Shown: positions 48,640-60,344, counted from the first letter of the stretch. The stretch: DNA of 64,000 nucleotides from Sipunculus nudus (GCA_026874595.1 CM049320.1:21029714-21093713); one strand, 5' to 3'. A program made the numbers and translations. The notes: generated by a model not told the origin, from the sequence alone.

Positions 48640-51600
48640 TTGTTACGGAAAGCATAAGGCTGTATGGAAATTCGTCTGAATCTCCCTATTGAACGGAAAG
48701 CATGAAGCCGTATGGAAATTCGTCTGAAACTTCATATTGTAACGGAAAGCATAATGTGTATTGGAATTCGTCCGAATCTTCCCGTTATAACGGAAACCGT
48801 AAGGTTGTACGGAAATTCGTCTGAAACTTCTTATTGTAACGGAAAGCATAAGGCTGTATGGAAATTCGTCGTAATCTTCCTATTGTAACGAAAAGCATTT
48901 GGCTGTATGGAAATTCGTCTGAATCTTCTTATTGTAACGGAAAGCATAAGGCAATATGGGAATTCATCTGAATCTTCGTTTTGTAACGGAAAGCATAAGG
49001 CTGTATGGGAATTCGTCTGAATCTCCCTATTGAACGGAAAGCATGAAGTCGTATGGAAATTCGTCTGAAACTTCATATTCTAACGGAAAGCATACAGTGT
49101 ATTGGAATTGGTCCGAATCTTCCTATAATAACGGAAACCGTAAGGGTGTACGGAAATTCGTCTGAATCTTCTTATTGTAACGGAAAGCATAAGGCTGTAT
49201 GGAAATTCGTCGAAATCTTCCTATTGTAACAAAAAGCATTTGGCTGTATGGAAATTCGTCTGAATCTTCTTATTGTAACGGAAAGCATAAGGCAGTATGG
49301 GAATTCATCTGAATCTTTTTATTATAACGGAAAGCATAAGGCTGTATGGGAATTCGTCTGAATCTCCCTATTGAACTGAAAGTATGATGCCGAATGGAAA
49401 TTCGTCTGAAACTTCATATTGTAACGGAAAGCATTATGTGTATTGGAATTCGTCCGAAACTTCCTATTGAAATGGAAAGCATAAGGCTGTACGGAAATTC
49501 GTCTGAATCTTCTTATTGTAACGGAAAGAATAAGGCTGTATGGAAATTCGTCGTAATCTTCCTATTGTAATGAAAAGCATTTGGCTGTATGGAAATTCGT
49601 CTGAATCTTCTTATTGTAACGGAAAGCATAAGGCAGTATGGGAATTCATCTGAATCTTTTTTTATTATAACGGAAAGCATAAGGCTGTAGGGGAATTCGT
49701 CTGAATCTCCTTATTGAACGGAAAGCATGAAGCCGAATGGAAATTCGTCTGAAACTTCATATTGTAACGGAAAGCATTATATGTATTGGAATTCGTCTGA
49801 AACTTCCTATTGAAACGGAAAGCATAAGGCTGTACAGAAATTCGTCGTAATCTTCCTATTGTAACGAAAAGCATATGGCTGTATGGAAATTCGTCTGAAT
49901 CTTCTTATTGTAACGGAAAGCATAAGGTAGTATGGGAATTCATCTGAATCTTCTTTATTGTAACGGAAAGCATAAGGCTGTATGGGAATTCATCTGAACC
50001 TTCTTATTGTAACGGAAAGCATAAGGCTGTATAGGAATTCATCTGAAACTTCTTATTGTAACGGAAAGCATAAGGCTGTATGGGAATTCATCTGAATCTT
50101 TCTATTGTAACGGAAAGCTTTAGGCTGTATGGGAATTCATCTGAATCTTTCTATTGTAACGGAAAGCATAAGGCTGTATGGGAATTCATCTGAACCTTCT
50201 TATTGTAACGGAAAGCATAAGGCTGTGTGGGAATTCATCTGAATCTTACTATTGTAACGGAAAGCATAAAGCTGTATGGGAATTCATCTGAACCTTCTTA
50301 TTGTAACGGAAAGCATAAGGCTGTATGGGAATTCATCTGAATCTTCTTATTGTAACGGAAAGCATAAGGCTGTTTGGGAATTCATCGGAATCTTTCTATT
50401 GTAACGGAAAGCATAAGGCTGTATGGGAATTCATCTGAATCATTCTATTGTAACGGAAAGCATAAAGCTGTATGGGAATTCATCTGAATCATTCTATTGT
50501 AACGGAAAGCATAAAGCTGTATGGGAATTCATCTGAACCTTCTTATTGTAACGGAAAGCATAAGGCTGTATGGGAATTCATCTGAATCTTTCCATTGTAA
50601 CGGAAAGCATTAGGCTGTATGGGAACTCATCTGAATTTTCTTATTGTAACGGAAAGCATAAAGCTGTATGGGAATTCATCTAAATCTTTCTATTGTAACG
50701 GAAAGCATAAGGCTGTATGGGAATTCATCTGAACCTTCTTATTGTAACGGAAAGCATAAGGCTGTATGGGAATTCATCTGAATCTTTCTATTGTAACGGA
50801 AAGCATAAGGCTGTATGGGAATTCATCTGAATCTTCCTATTATAACGGAAAGCATAAGGCTGTATGGAAATTCATCTCAATCTTTCTATTGTAACGAAAA
50901 GCATAATGCTGTATGGGAATTCATCTGAATCTTCCTATTATAACGGAAAGCATAAGGCTGTATGGGAATTCATCTGAATCTTAATATTATAACGGAAAGC
51001 ATTAGGCTGTATGGGAATTCATCTGAATCTTCTTATTGTAACGGAAAGCATAAGGCTGCGTGGGAATTCATCTGAATCTTCTTATTGTAACGGAAAGCAT
51101 AAGGCTGTATGGGAATTCATCTGAACCTTCTTATTGTAACGGAAAGCATAAAGCTGTATAGAAATTCGTCTTAATCTTTTTATTGTAACGGAAAGAATAA
51201 GGCTGTATGGGAATTCGTCTGAATCTCCCTATAGAACGGAATGCATGAAGCCGTATGGAAATTCCTTTGAAACTTCATTTTGTAACGTAAAGCATTATGT
51301 GTATTGGAATTCGTCCGAAACTTCTTATTTAAACAAAAAGCATAAGGCTGTACGGAAATTTGTCTGAATCTTCTTATTGTAACGGAAAGCATAAGGCAAT
51401 ATGGGAATTCATCTGAATCTTCTATTTGTAACGGATAGCATTAACTGTATGGGAATTCGTCTTAATCTCCCTATTGAACGGAAAGCATGAAGCCGCATGT
51501 AAATTCGTTTGAAACTTCATATTGTAACGGAAAGCATAATGTGTATTTGAATTCGTCCGAATCTTCCTATTATAACGGAAACCGTAAGGGTGCAGGGAAA

Positions 51601-52698
51601 TTCGTCTGAATCTCCTTATTGAACGGAAAGCATGAAGCCGAATGGAAATTCGTCTTAATCTTTCTATTGTAACGGAAAGCATTAGGCTGTATGGGAATTC
51701 ATCTGAATCTTCTTATTGTAACGGAAAGCATAAGGCTGTATGGGAATTCGTCTGAATCTCCCTATTGAACGGAAAGCATGAAGCCGTATGGAAATTCCTC
51801 TGAAACTTCATATTGTAACGGAAAGCATTATGTGCATTGGAATTCGTCCGATACTTCCTATTGAAACGGAAAGCAAAAGGCTGTACGGAAATTCGTCTGA
51901 ATCTTCTTATTGTAACGGAAAGCATAAGGCTGTATAGAAATTCGTCGTTATCTTCCTATTGTAACGAAAAGCATTTGGCTGTATGGAAATTCGTCTGAAT
52001 CTTCTTATTGTAACGGAAAGCATAAGGCAGTATGGGAATTCATCTGAATCTTCTTATTGTAACGGAAACCATAAGGCTGTATGGGAATTCATCTGAACCT
52101 TCTTATTGTAACGGAAAGCATAGGGCTGTATGGGAATTCGTCTGAATCTTCTTATTGAAACGGAAAGCTTAAGGCTGTATGGGAAGTCATCTGAATCTTT
52201 CTATTGTAACGGAAAGCATTAGACTGTATGGGAATTCATCTGAATCTTTCTATTGTAACGGAAAGCATAAGGCTGTATGGGAATTCATCTGAATCTTAAT
52301 ATTGTAACGGAAAGCATAAGGCTGTATGGGAATTTATCTGAATCTTTCTATTGTAACGGAAAGCATAAGGCTGTATGGGAATTCATCTGAATCTTTCTAT
52401 TGTAACGGAAACCATAAGGCTGTATGGGAATTCATCTGAACCTTCTTATTGTAACGGAAAGCATAAGGCTGTATGGGAATTCATATGAATCTTCTTACTG
52501 TAACGGAAAGCATAAGGCTGTATGGGAATTCATCTGAACCTTCTTATTGTAACGGAAAGCATAAGGCTGTATAGAAATTCGTCTTAATCTTTCTATTGTA
52601 ACGGAAAGCATTAGGCTGTATGGGAATTCATCTGAATCTTCTTATTGTAACGAAAAGCATTTGGCGGTATGGGGATTCGTCTAAATCTTCTTTTTGTA
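48640..52698 (-). repeat. 48/49-bp satellite array, about 83 monomers
   Basis: The commonest monomer reads TAACGGAAAGCATAAGGCTG, then TATGGGAATTCATCTGAATC, then TTTCTATTG (49 bp). Variants with TTGAACGG instead of TTGTAACGG are 48 bp. Between about 48640 and 49900, and again at 51180-51960, different variants follow in fixed order; the marker TCTCC-TATTGAAC recurs at 48681, 49022, 49363 and 49706, a higher-order period of 341-343 bp or seven monomers. Between about 49920 and 51150 and between 52030 and 52650 the monomers are nearly uniform. The minus ORFs of 65-86 codons repeat a 16-residue phrase because stretches of 48-bp units keep the frame. I see no start context or conserved protein, so they are not called genes. 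Confidence 0.95.
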
Positions 52699-53299
52699 AA
52701 TAACTAGCGGAGTCGTACCCGTTTTGACCTCCGTCAACCGGGGTTTAGTGGACGAGAATGGCAGTTGCAAGAGTGGTTTCTAGAAGCTGGGAGAGCGAAA
52801 CCTGACAGAGTTCGATCAGGACGAGAAAAACACAACACGAAACTTCTTCAAGGACAGCGCCCCAATCCCCCTTTCTGTTAACACTTATGCCAGTAAACTA
52901 CTTGCAAGTGTTATGTTTGTAAACTCAGATTTATTTGATGTTTGATTATTTAGGTATACGCATACATTATATTTATACTGGGTCTACCTAGCTGTCCTCT
53001 ACCATTTACAAATAAAAATATATATTAACTAAAATATCAACACAATACATTCATATATGATCACTAAGAGTATTACCATGAACATTAAAATTATGTGAAC
53101 TATAAAACATACAAGTATATTTAGAAATTATATATTTATATTGATATAAGCAAGCAGGGTTAAATGTGTGAGGTACGAAGCAATTATAATACAGTATTCT
53201 GTAACATAGATAAACTTGGCCATAGCAATGATCTGAATAAGCCACATGGAATCAAGTTAATTATTATTGTTATATGATCAACGAATGCTAAGTAAAAAA
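52699..53299. other. Gene-less stretch
   Basis: Unique sequence after the satellite. No feature supported. Confidence 0.6.
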
Positions 53300-53720
53300 A
53301 TGCAACACGCCAACACAAGAACATGCAACTGTACCATATGTCATGCATATTGCAATAAATTTTCTAAAATGTCTCGTGTAATTCGTTTCTTGAAAGGAAC
53401 ACATGATGTGGCTGATCTAGATTCAATGAATAAACGATTCCAGACTTTTGGCAAAGCAAATATTGAAGACTTTTTCAAATACATGTAGTTAATTTTTAAA
53501 AAATCCATGGAAAAACACAGTGACATCATCTGCGTACATCGCAATACCATCAGTATATAGCACAGCTGGAAGATCATTTATGTATATTAAAAACATAATT
53601 TGTCCAAGTAACGTACCCTGAGGGACATCTAAATTCACAAATAAATAATGATTATTATTATAATTATATTTTACTATCTGTAACCGATTATGAAGGTTTT
53701 TCTAGTAATATTTTGTGATT
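53300..53720 (-). pseudogene. LINE relic 2, jockey/CR1-like reverse transcriptase
   Basis: Read on the minus strand: an NRLQIVK-like block (near 53690), then DVPQGTLLGQ (53611-53629), FLIYINDLP, and MYADDVTVF with the catalytic YADD at 53525-53536. These are the ordered core motifs of a non-LTR retrotransposon reverse transcriptase (the G-PQG, IND-P and YADD blocks). A further frame at 53341-53470 reads LPKVWNRL and PFKKRI, which resemble the C-terminal WN-L-FKK motif of this class. The hundreds of residues normally between YADD and that tail are missing, so an internal deletion is inferred. At least two frame changes and the missing 5' part make it a dead, short relic. Adjacent to LINE relic 1 on the same strand, but a different family by motif wording. 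Confidence 0.75.
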
Positions 53721-54046
53721 TATTGTATAATATCTATATCAAATCATATTTATATGTTTTTTTTCTTTAAAATCGAACAGCACTTCAGAAATCTATAATT
53801 CTAGTATGCGAGTCTCCGTAAGTCAGTTATGTTAAAATTTTGGCTTGCTCTGTTAATGTACAAATCATAGTATATTGAACTTTTTAAAATTGATTGTTAT
53901 GTTTAAAATAGGGAAATTTCATGAAACAAAACTTTTCACTACAGAAAAGCCCACATTCTGAAACTAATGGTCATTGGCAGTACCAGGGGCGTCAAAACAG
54001 GGGATAGGGGTAAATCCGTAATATTTCTAATATTTATTTCGAACAT
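53721..54046. other. Spacer between two LINE relics
   Basis: It contains a hAT-MITE-like end, CAGGGGCGTCAAAAC, at 53984 on the + strand, next to the 3' end of LINE relic 1. No matching opposite end was found. Confidence 0.4.
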
Positions 54047-56818
54047 TTACGAACAATTACGAGTAGATGCAAACTTCAATAAATTGTTATTAGATTTCAA
54101 CATGTTTCTTAACATGTTGATAAAGCGAACCTCTAACTGCATTCTTAGATCAGGCTTCTTACTTATACTATACGCCACATATCTATGAGTATTCCTGGGT
54201 AGCTGCCATATCCTCCTCAGTCCTTTATTGCACGCTACTGAAAAGTGGTCAATGGCTTTACAATTAAGATTCCAGCACTGAGACCCGTAACACGAGGTGC
54301 AGTAAACATTAAATAACTAACATAAGATTTCACTTGGGAGTTTTCCAAAATTGGCGCAAAAAGGCATACACTCTTCTATAAAAGTCACAACATTTGGTCT
54401 CAATATCATGCTTGTCGTCCAACTCCCCAATGGTGACTATCCCCAGGTAGCTTACACTATTCTGCCATGGGAGTTTTTTTCCGCATAAGGTGAGGTCAGG
54501 TTCACGCTCAGTGTTATCACGGCGCCTAGACTTGCCCGTAAAATTTATACAAACAGCCTCTGCAGCATTGTATTTGACGCCATCGTTTTTTTCTTTTCCA
54601 AAAAAAATCACCCCTGTCACACCATAAACCAAAGGGCTCAATAACCTGAGATCGTCCGCATAGGCCAGACATCCTGAGAATAACTGAACGATATGGCAAC
54701 CTGTTCAATCTTTTAAGCTCATTGACATAAACATTAAGATGTATAATAAATAGAAAAGGGCTTACCACTCCTCCCTGTCTCACTCAGTTTGTTGCTGAAA
54801 AACTGACTGAATGGCAATTCATCTATGGCACTGTTATGCTCTGTTTGGTAAACATTTCATGCAAAATTGGAAGGACACAAGGAGGAAATTCTCTTTTCAA
54901 TATAACTGAACAATTTATCCAATTGTAATCGATCAAAAGCCTTTGTGGCATCTACCATACAACAATAAACATCGCTACCCCTAGAACTGTAATATAGCCA
55001 CTTCCTTCAAAACAGTTGCACACATAGTTGTTGAATGCCCTGCTTTAAAAAGGCGAACTTCGGATCTCTTGTTTTCATATAGCCATGAAACCTTTTATAG
55101 ATTATTATTTCAAACAGTTTTGTTATTGCACTACAAATCGATATTCCTCTATAACTGTTACTAGAACACTGATTACCATTTTTTTTTTAATCGGCACAAT
55201 AGTAGACCTTATTATATCCTCTGGCATCTGACCATGCGTAAGCATTCCTGAAAATAATAAAGATAACAGGAGAATGTTTGATGTTATCTGTGACCATGCC
55301 GATATTTGCCATGTTTCAGCATGTCAATAGCTTCCTGTACCATTATCCCCGTATCGGATGAATCGCATAAACCAAATGTTATTCTTCGAACGAGTTCAAC
55401 TTTATTTGGGGTTACAGTTATAAATTGTCTCATATTTATTTTCAAAGACGTCTGCCTTGTTTGCATTGTCAATCACATGTGCCCCTGCGGGACCTCTTTG
55501 TTTCAGTTAAATCACCTCTGTCAATAAATGACGGGATTTGTTTTCCAATATCTTATCAGCCATCCGTTTGTAACGAAGATTTTTCTCATGTTTTATCCGC
55601 TTTCGTACAGATTTATGATAGTTCGCACGCGTAAGTTTCCTGATGTCGGCGACCACGCCTTCACTTGGACGGCCATTCTCCAAACAGAGACGATGCCAAG
55701 TTTTTGTGCATATCTACCTAAGTATGTTTAATAGTGACGTTTAGGCTGGCACTTAAGGATACTTGCTTCTGCCGAGTGAATCAGTTTATTACAGATATCA
55801 TCATAAAACTTGTCCAAGTATTGTCTATGACACATTGTATTTCGACAATATACTGCAGAAACAGGTATACATCTGATTCATTCGTGTATTCACTATGCTT
55901 TTATATTTTGTTCTATCCTAGACACGACTCCAGCTTATATTGTAATGATAATGCCTGTCATCACTGTGCGTGTATCTTTTAATCCATCATTTTCCATTTT
56001 AAAATAATAGGATTATGATCAGACAAATTTGTCATTTCATGCACGACGCATCCATGTACAATGTGGTCCGTTAGAGAACTAGAAACTAAGAAATGGTCAT
56101 TAATGGAGCTCACTGAACCACCATAGCTCTCATATGTATCCTCGGCCACCGTTTATCGGAACACCATGCAAACACCAGGTCATTGTTTTCAGCAAATAAT
56201 TTAAGATATTTGCATTTCCGCTCATTCTGTCTACAACAATATAAAGGTGTCAATTCACATACCTTTTGAAAAAGAATTTATGTGATTACTAGCTTCCTCT
56301 GTGTATATGTTAATGATCTAAGGGTAATTTTGGTTGCGAAAAGTTCTTATAATCCCTTTGTGAAGGATTTCGGTACCTGTTTATCAACAACATGTTTGTA
56401 AACACAGCAATGTTGACAAATGGGAAAAAACATGTAACATGAAAGTAGGTTATATATAAGGAGGTAGAAAGGACACTTGTTGCAAAACTCCATTTGCAAA
56501 GCTCTGGCTTATCTGGCTTGCTTCCAGATGCCCTTGTTGAATTTGTTTTTATTATTTTGGCGGGCCCCCACATGTTATAAAACATAAATGTAATATGTGT
56601 GTAACAAGTGTGTGGTGATATCTACGTCTTCTGGCCTATTTTTATGAAAGCTCCAAGGGGTTACCTTTACTTTACAAAGGTCAGATAGGTGATTGGGTCC
56701 CTTTAAGATCTTCCCCTATTATAAATGCATCATATGTATTTTCTAGCATGAGCGACTGGATTGCAATTAAACGCTCTTCAAATTCTGCGTCCACACTGCT
56801 TGTCCGTGTGTAATACGG
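54047..56818 (-). pseudogene. LINE relic 1: endonuclease plus reverse transcriptase, MITE-interrupted
   Basis: Segments on the minus strand, 5' to 3'. Endonuclease start at 56706-56818: YYTRTSSVDAEFEERL, then FIIGEDL, the decayed IIGGDFN box. A family A MITE follows at 56244-56703. Endonuclease end at 55985-56243: CRQNERKCKYL, ESYGGSVSS-DHFLVS and the catalytic SDHNPI. Linker at about 55440-55690: VRKRIKHEKNLRYKRMADKI. Then PNKVELVRRI and QEAIDMLKHGK (55284-55472). Reverse transcriptase: SYRGISICSAITKLFE (near 55130-55180), VDATKAFDRLQLDKLF (near 54910-54960), RQGGVVSPFLF (near 54750-54783), YADDLRLLSP (about 54630-54663). Thumb and tail: NSVSYLGI, YGSQCWNL, KGLRRIWQLPRNTH. The stop is at 54047-54049. 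Such proteins nick DNA and prime reverse transcription on the target. Several frameshifts and stops make it inactive. The 5' end stops at a degenerate hAT-like MITE. Confidence 0.85.
56244..56703 (+). mobile_element. Family A MITE, reference copy inserted in a LINE
   Basis: 460 bp. The left end AAGGTGTCAATTCACATACC and the complement of the right end AAGGGACCCAATCACCTATC match as imperfect inverted repeats. A TA dinucleotide flanks each end (56242-56243 and 56704-56705), the target preference of Tc1/mariner-like and some other DNA transposons. Boundaries are supported independently, because the LINE endonuclease sequence is interrupted exactly between its IIG-D and CRQNER motifs. No transposase inside; the 91-codon minus ORF at 56310-56585 crosses the element and is not conserved as protein. 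Confidence 0.75.
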
Positions 56819-56825
56819 AAAACAT

Positions 56826-57207
56826 CAGGATATCATGAATAATTTCATGATATATACCCCCCTCCCTATTTTTCCATCAGGGAATGATCAATGTAGTCAC
56901 CTCCCTCTGCTTTCCAGGGAAAATAAAATTAATATAAATATTGTCAAAAGTGAATGAAGCCTATTATGTCTCTTTTCATCTGATTATACTCGGATAGTGC
57001 TAATTATAACCATTTGGCCAAATATAGCATCAAAACAATGTGACTGTGACGCCATCAAATTTCTGCTTACTATATGTCCTTCAGACTGTTGTTGTGCACC
57101 TAGCATTTCAAACTGGAAACATGATATTTCAATATTCATTGGTTTATAAAAAAATCCCCTCCCCCTCTCTTCCCCTCATCCTTTAAAGATAAATCGCCGT
57201 CACTCTG
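56826..57207 (+). mobile_element. hAT-like MITE, degenerate copy 4
   Basis: The order of blocks follows copy 3: CAGG-start, GATATATACCCCCCTCCC then a CTATTTTTCC-like block (TTTTTGGCAAGG in copy 3), a GATCAATGTAGTCACC block, an AATAAAATTAATATAAATA block, and the end CGCCGTCACTCTG against GGCGCCACTG. The long AT microsatellites are absent. The flanking octamers GAAAACAT and CAGTTATC do not match. It abuts the 5' end of LINE relic 1. Confidence 0.5.
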
Positions 57208-57535
57208 CAGTTATCATGGATTTTGCCAAAATATTTTGACATATGTCACGCCCTCCTGTCGTTACACGTTACACGTCAAGTTTTGTGACCGGTTTAAAGC
57301 TTACAATGACATCCGCCATGACAGTGATAAAAGCAGCGGGCCAAACCGCACGAATAAGTATTGTTTAATTCTCAGTGCAGCTAGGTCAAACCCGTCTCAG
57401 AGATTGCATGGCCTATGCCACTGTCGGGAATAATTTCACATATCTGTCTCTAGCGGGAGAACTATTGATGACGTTCTACATAGCAGACTTGTCAATTAGC
57501 ATGGTCGGCTAGTCCCGAATTAATTATTTCGGACA

Positions 57536-57571
<36 letters not shown>

Positions 57572-58029
57572 CAACACTAAAAGTAAAAAACATTATGACA
57601 GGGAGAAGTACAATCATGATGAGAGGGAGAAGAATCTCGAGCAGGTACTTGATACATGTATATTAAATCTTTTGAAGATCATACTCTTTTTTTTGTGAAA
57701 CATTTAAAATTACTGCACTTCCCAAATTAACTACTTTTGAATCCAGTTTCAAAGAGAAAACTATTGAGATCCACATCGATTGATCCTGTTATTAGTTAGA
57801 ATCAAGGAATACATAGAGCTCCGATGCTAACTAAAGAAGATTACTAACACACTCTCGCATCATTTCTGTTGTACGAAAGGGGTTCTAATTAATACTCGGA
57901 TTATGAATATTCGTGATGGTTCAGTGTTATCAATTGTATATGTGTTTATGTGTTTTACATTAAGATATTACGGATCTGACCGTTGATCATGTATATGGCT
58001 AATCACACCCATGTGTATTAGTCTTCATT
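57208..58029. other. Gene-less stretch with (CT)15
   Basis: A (CT)15 run lies at 57539-57568. No gene is supported, and the frame of the LINE does not resume here. Confidence 0.6.
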
Positions 58030-58900
58030 GTGTTGTGGTCGTTTAAGCTGGATGGTCGGAATAATCGGATGGTCATATTATCGGGTTGATCATAATACTG
58101 GGGAGCTCATATTACCTTGTCCTATTTCTAGACTAGTTGTTGTGTTCTTATAGTGGACTTTTGTATTGCAACGGTCTTATTATCTTAAGTGATCGCTTTA
58201 AAGGGGCGGTCATATTACTGTAGTGACCATATTATCGATGCGTTCGTTACACTGTGATGGCCGTATTACTGGGTGGTTCGTATTTCCCAGTTATCCGAAT
58301 AACCGGGATAAATCGTATGACATGTTTGGTCGTGTTTCCGGGGTGGTCTTATTACCAGGGCGGCCGTATTTCATGGGTGATCATATTGCCGACAGGGCCG
58401 TATATAATCGCGGGGGTCTTATAATCAGATCTAGGTGCTCATATTACTTGGGTAGTCGTATAACCGGATGGGTCATATAACCGGATTGGTCGTATTTCAG
58501 GGGTGTTCGTTTAACCGAGTTGGTCGTATTACCGGAGCGGCCGTATTACCGAAGTATAGACCTATTATTTGGGCGATCATATTAAAAAGATGGCTGAATG
58601 ATTCGTGTGGACATATTGTTTTGTTGGTCGTATTAATGAGATGATCGCATTGGTAATTAAATACAAGGAAAATTGAATAATATATATCTTTTTCTTTTTC
58701 CAATAAATGAATCATGTATTTACGGTTAATAATTGTTGGGGGGGATATATTATAATTTAAGTAAGAATTTCCCGGACGATCGTGTTAGCGTTGTGACCGT
58801 ATTACCGGGGGTCATATTACCGAGCTGGTCGTATTAACGGGCTGTTCGTATTACAAGGGTTGTTTATGTATCAAGTCGCAGTGGTCGTATTACACTGAGG
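58030..58900 (+). repeat. GGTCGTATTACC-type degenerate tandem array
   Basis: Units of about 14-16 bp (GGTCGTATTACCGGG and variants such as GGTCATATTACTG) run at 58030-58650 and 58775-58900, split by about 125 bp of AT-rich sequence. The wording and strand match the first part of the 6.6-8.4 kb array. ORFs here are chance frames through the repeat. Confidence 0.8.
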
Positions 58901-59513
58901 ATCCTCTGACAATATATCATTAAGCAGAGTTATACATTCTGAAAAACATCCCAGGGACTCAGTATTATAAATTCAATATGGAAATAAGGTTCCTGCACCT
59001 ATATCGTAAGAAATTATTCAATCATTTACCAGTATTTTGTTTTTGGTAATATGCGTGCCGAGATCTTATTTCTTGGTTCTGCCTCACGTTTGGCTTTCCG
59101 TCAGCGTTTACAAAATCCCAGCGGACTGACTGTCAGTAACCTGACATTGACGACGTCCGGATGAAGATAAAAACCCGACGTCCAGCCCGACGTCTATTTG
59201 TACAGTATTAATCTAATTCAAAAGTGACTCCGTCCTGCCAAGGTCCACACTGCAGCTTTAATTAAGTCCCTTTTCATGCAGTGTTGTGGGCAATGAGGCA
59301 ATTTATTTATTAAGTCGTTCTTTGATCTGGCCTACACAGAGCACTTGGTCTGCTGATGGCTACGTTGATTGCCTTGAATGGGAACATTAATTTATGCGGC
59401 ACGTCGCGTTGCTTCTTGCTTTCCTTGCTTACGGACAGCGCTGAAGCTATATGGGCGAGTTGTTTCTGGCGGGACTTTTCGTAGTATTGCCGGGTCCTAG
59501 ATTAGACACTCTG
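58901..59513. other. Gene-less stretch
   Basis: Balanced composition in places (59090-59210, 59260-59420) but no frame, RNA or repeat recognised. Confidence 0.5.
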
Positions 59514-59850
59514 ACGTAGTCTAGGGGAAGAGCACAGAACTCAAAGCCGGGAGATTTTGAGTTCGGATCTCAGACGAGGCTTAAAATTTTTTTATGATCG
59601 GCCCTCACTAAGGGTTAACAGGTCTGTAGGCTTAATGGGAAGGTCGTGTAGGATATGGCCGTGTTCCACTCACAGACGTGTGCGCCTTTCGGTGGTTCCT
59701 CCGTGGTACTACATACCCAGGTCCCGAAGGTGCAGTGGACACCGGGCCTCGTTAGCACCACGATAAAAGATAAGAGGAAACGCCACTGCTCTTTCATGTA
59801 GTCCGAAACCGGAATGGAATTCTGGAGAAGTAGATTCTTAGTTAAAAAAT
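59514..59850 (+). repeat. tRNA-derived SINE, head and tail
   Basis: The head has an A-box-like TAGTCTAGGGGAAGAGC near 59518 and a B-box-like GAGTTCGGATCTC near 59558, spaced as in a tRNA. The body includes CTACATACCCAGGTCC and GTGGACACCGGGCCTCG. The tail (GTAGTCCGAAACCGGAATGG) is shared with 47775-47935. RNA polymerase III would transcribe it from the internal boxes, and mobility would depend on a LINE partner. No obvious target duplication was seen. Confidence 0.6.
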
Positions 59851-59916
59851 GAAGAGTGTTTCAAAGGAATTTATCAATATATCATTTTAAAATGGGACCC
59901 TGTTCTTACGCTGTGG

Positions 59917-60344
59917 ATGTTGTCATAAAATACTTAAATATATTCAACGTTTCGTAATGTTTTAAATGTACTCCTTAGTAATTAAGTTCTTGAGGTGTTG
60001 CCAAAATGGCAAAAATATTTGTTTATCGAGATTAAAGGTGTGGTTCCCGGCATTGGATGGCACGTCACTCTGACATATTATGACAGACACTTATGTCAGA
60101 TCGACCCTATACACAACCTACGTGGATTTTATGTTGTCATAAAATACTTAAATATATTCAACGTTTCGTAATGTTTTAAATGTACTCCTCAGTAATTAAG
60201 TTCTTGAGGTGTTGCCAAAATGGCAAAAATATTTGTTTATCGAGATTTAAGGTGTGGTTCCCGGCATTGGATGGCACGTCACTCTGACATATTATGACAG
60301 ACACTTATGTCAGATCGACCCTATACACAACCTACGTGGAAGGT
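59917..60344 (+). repeat. 214-bp perfect-style tandem duplication
   Basis: Copy 1 at 59917-60130 and copy 2 at 60131-60344, beginning ATGTTGTCATAAAATACTTA. Only a few differences were noted (CTTAGT against CTCAGT, GATTAAAGG against GATTTAAGG). It has neither microsatellite ends nor ORFs. Confidence 0.9.

Noticed and set aside
48640-52698. CRISPR-like regular repeats
   Set aside because: Monomers are head to tail with no unique spacers, and the setting is eukaryotic; it is a satellite.
27972-56585. Similar short proteins at 27972-28154 and 56310-56585
   Set aside because: The similarity comes from two copies of the family A MITE; frames and lengths are not conserved.
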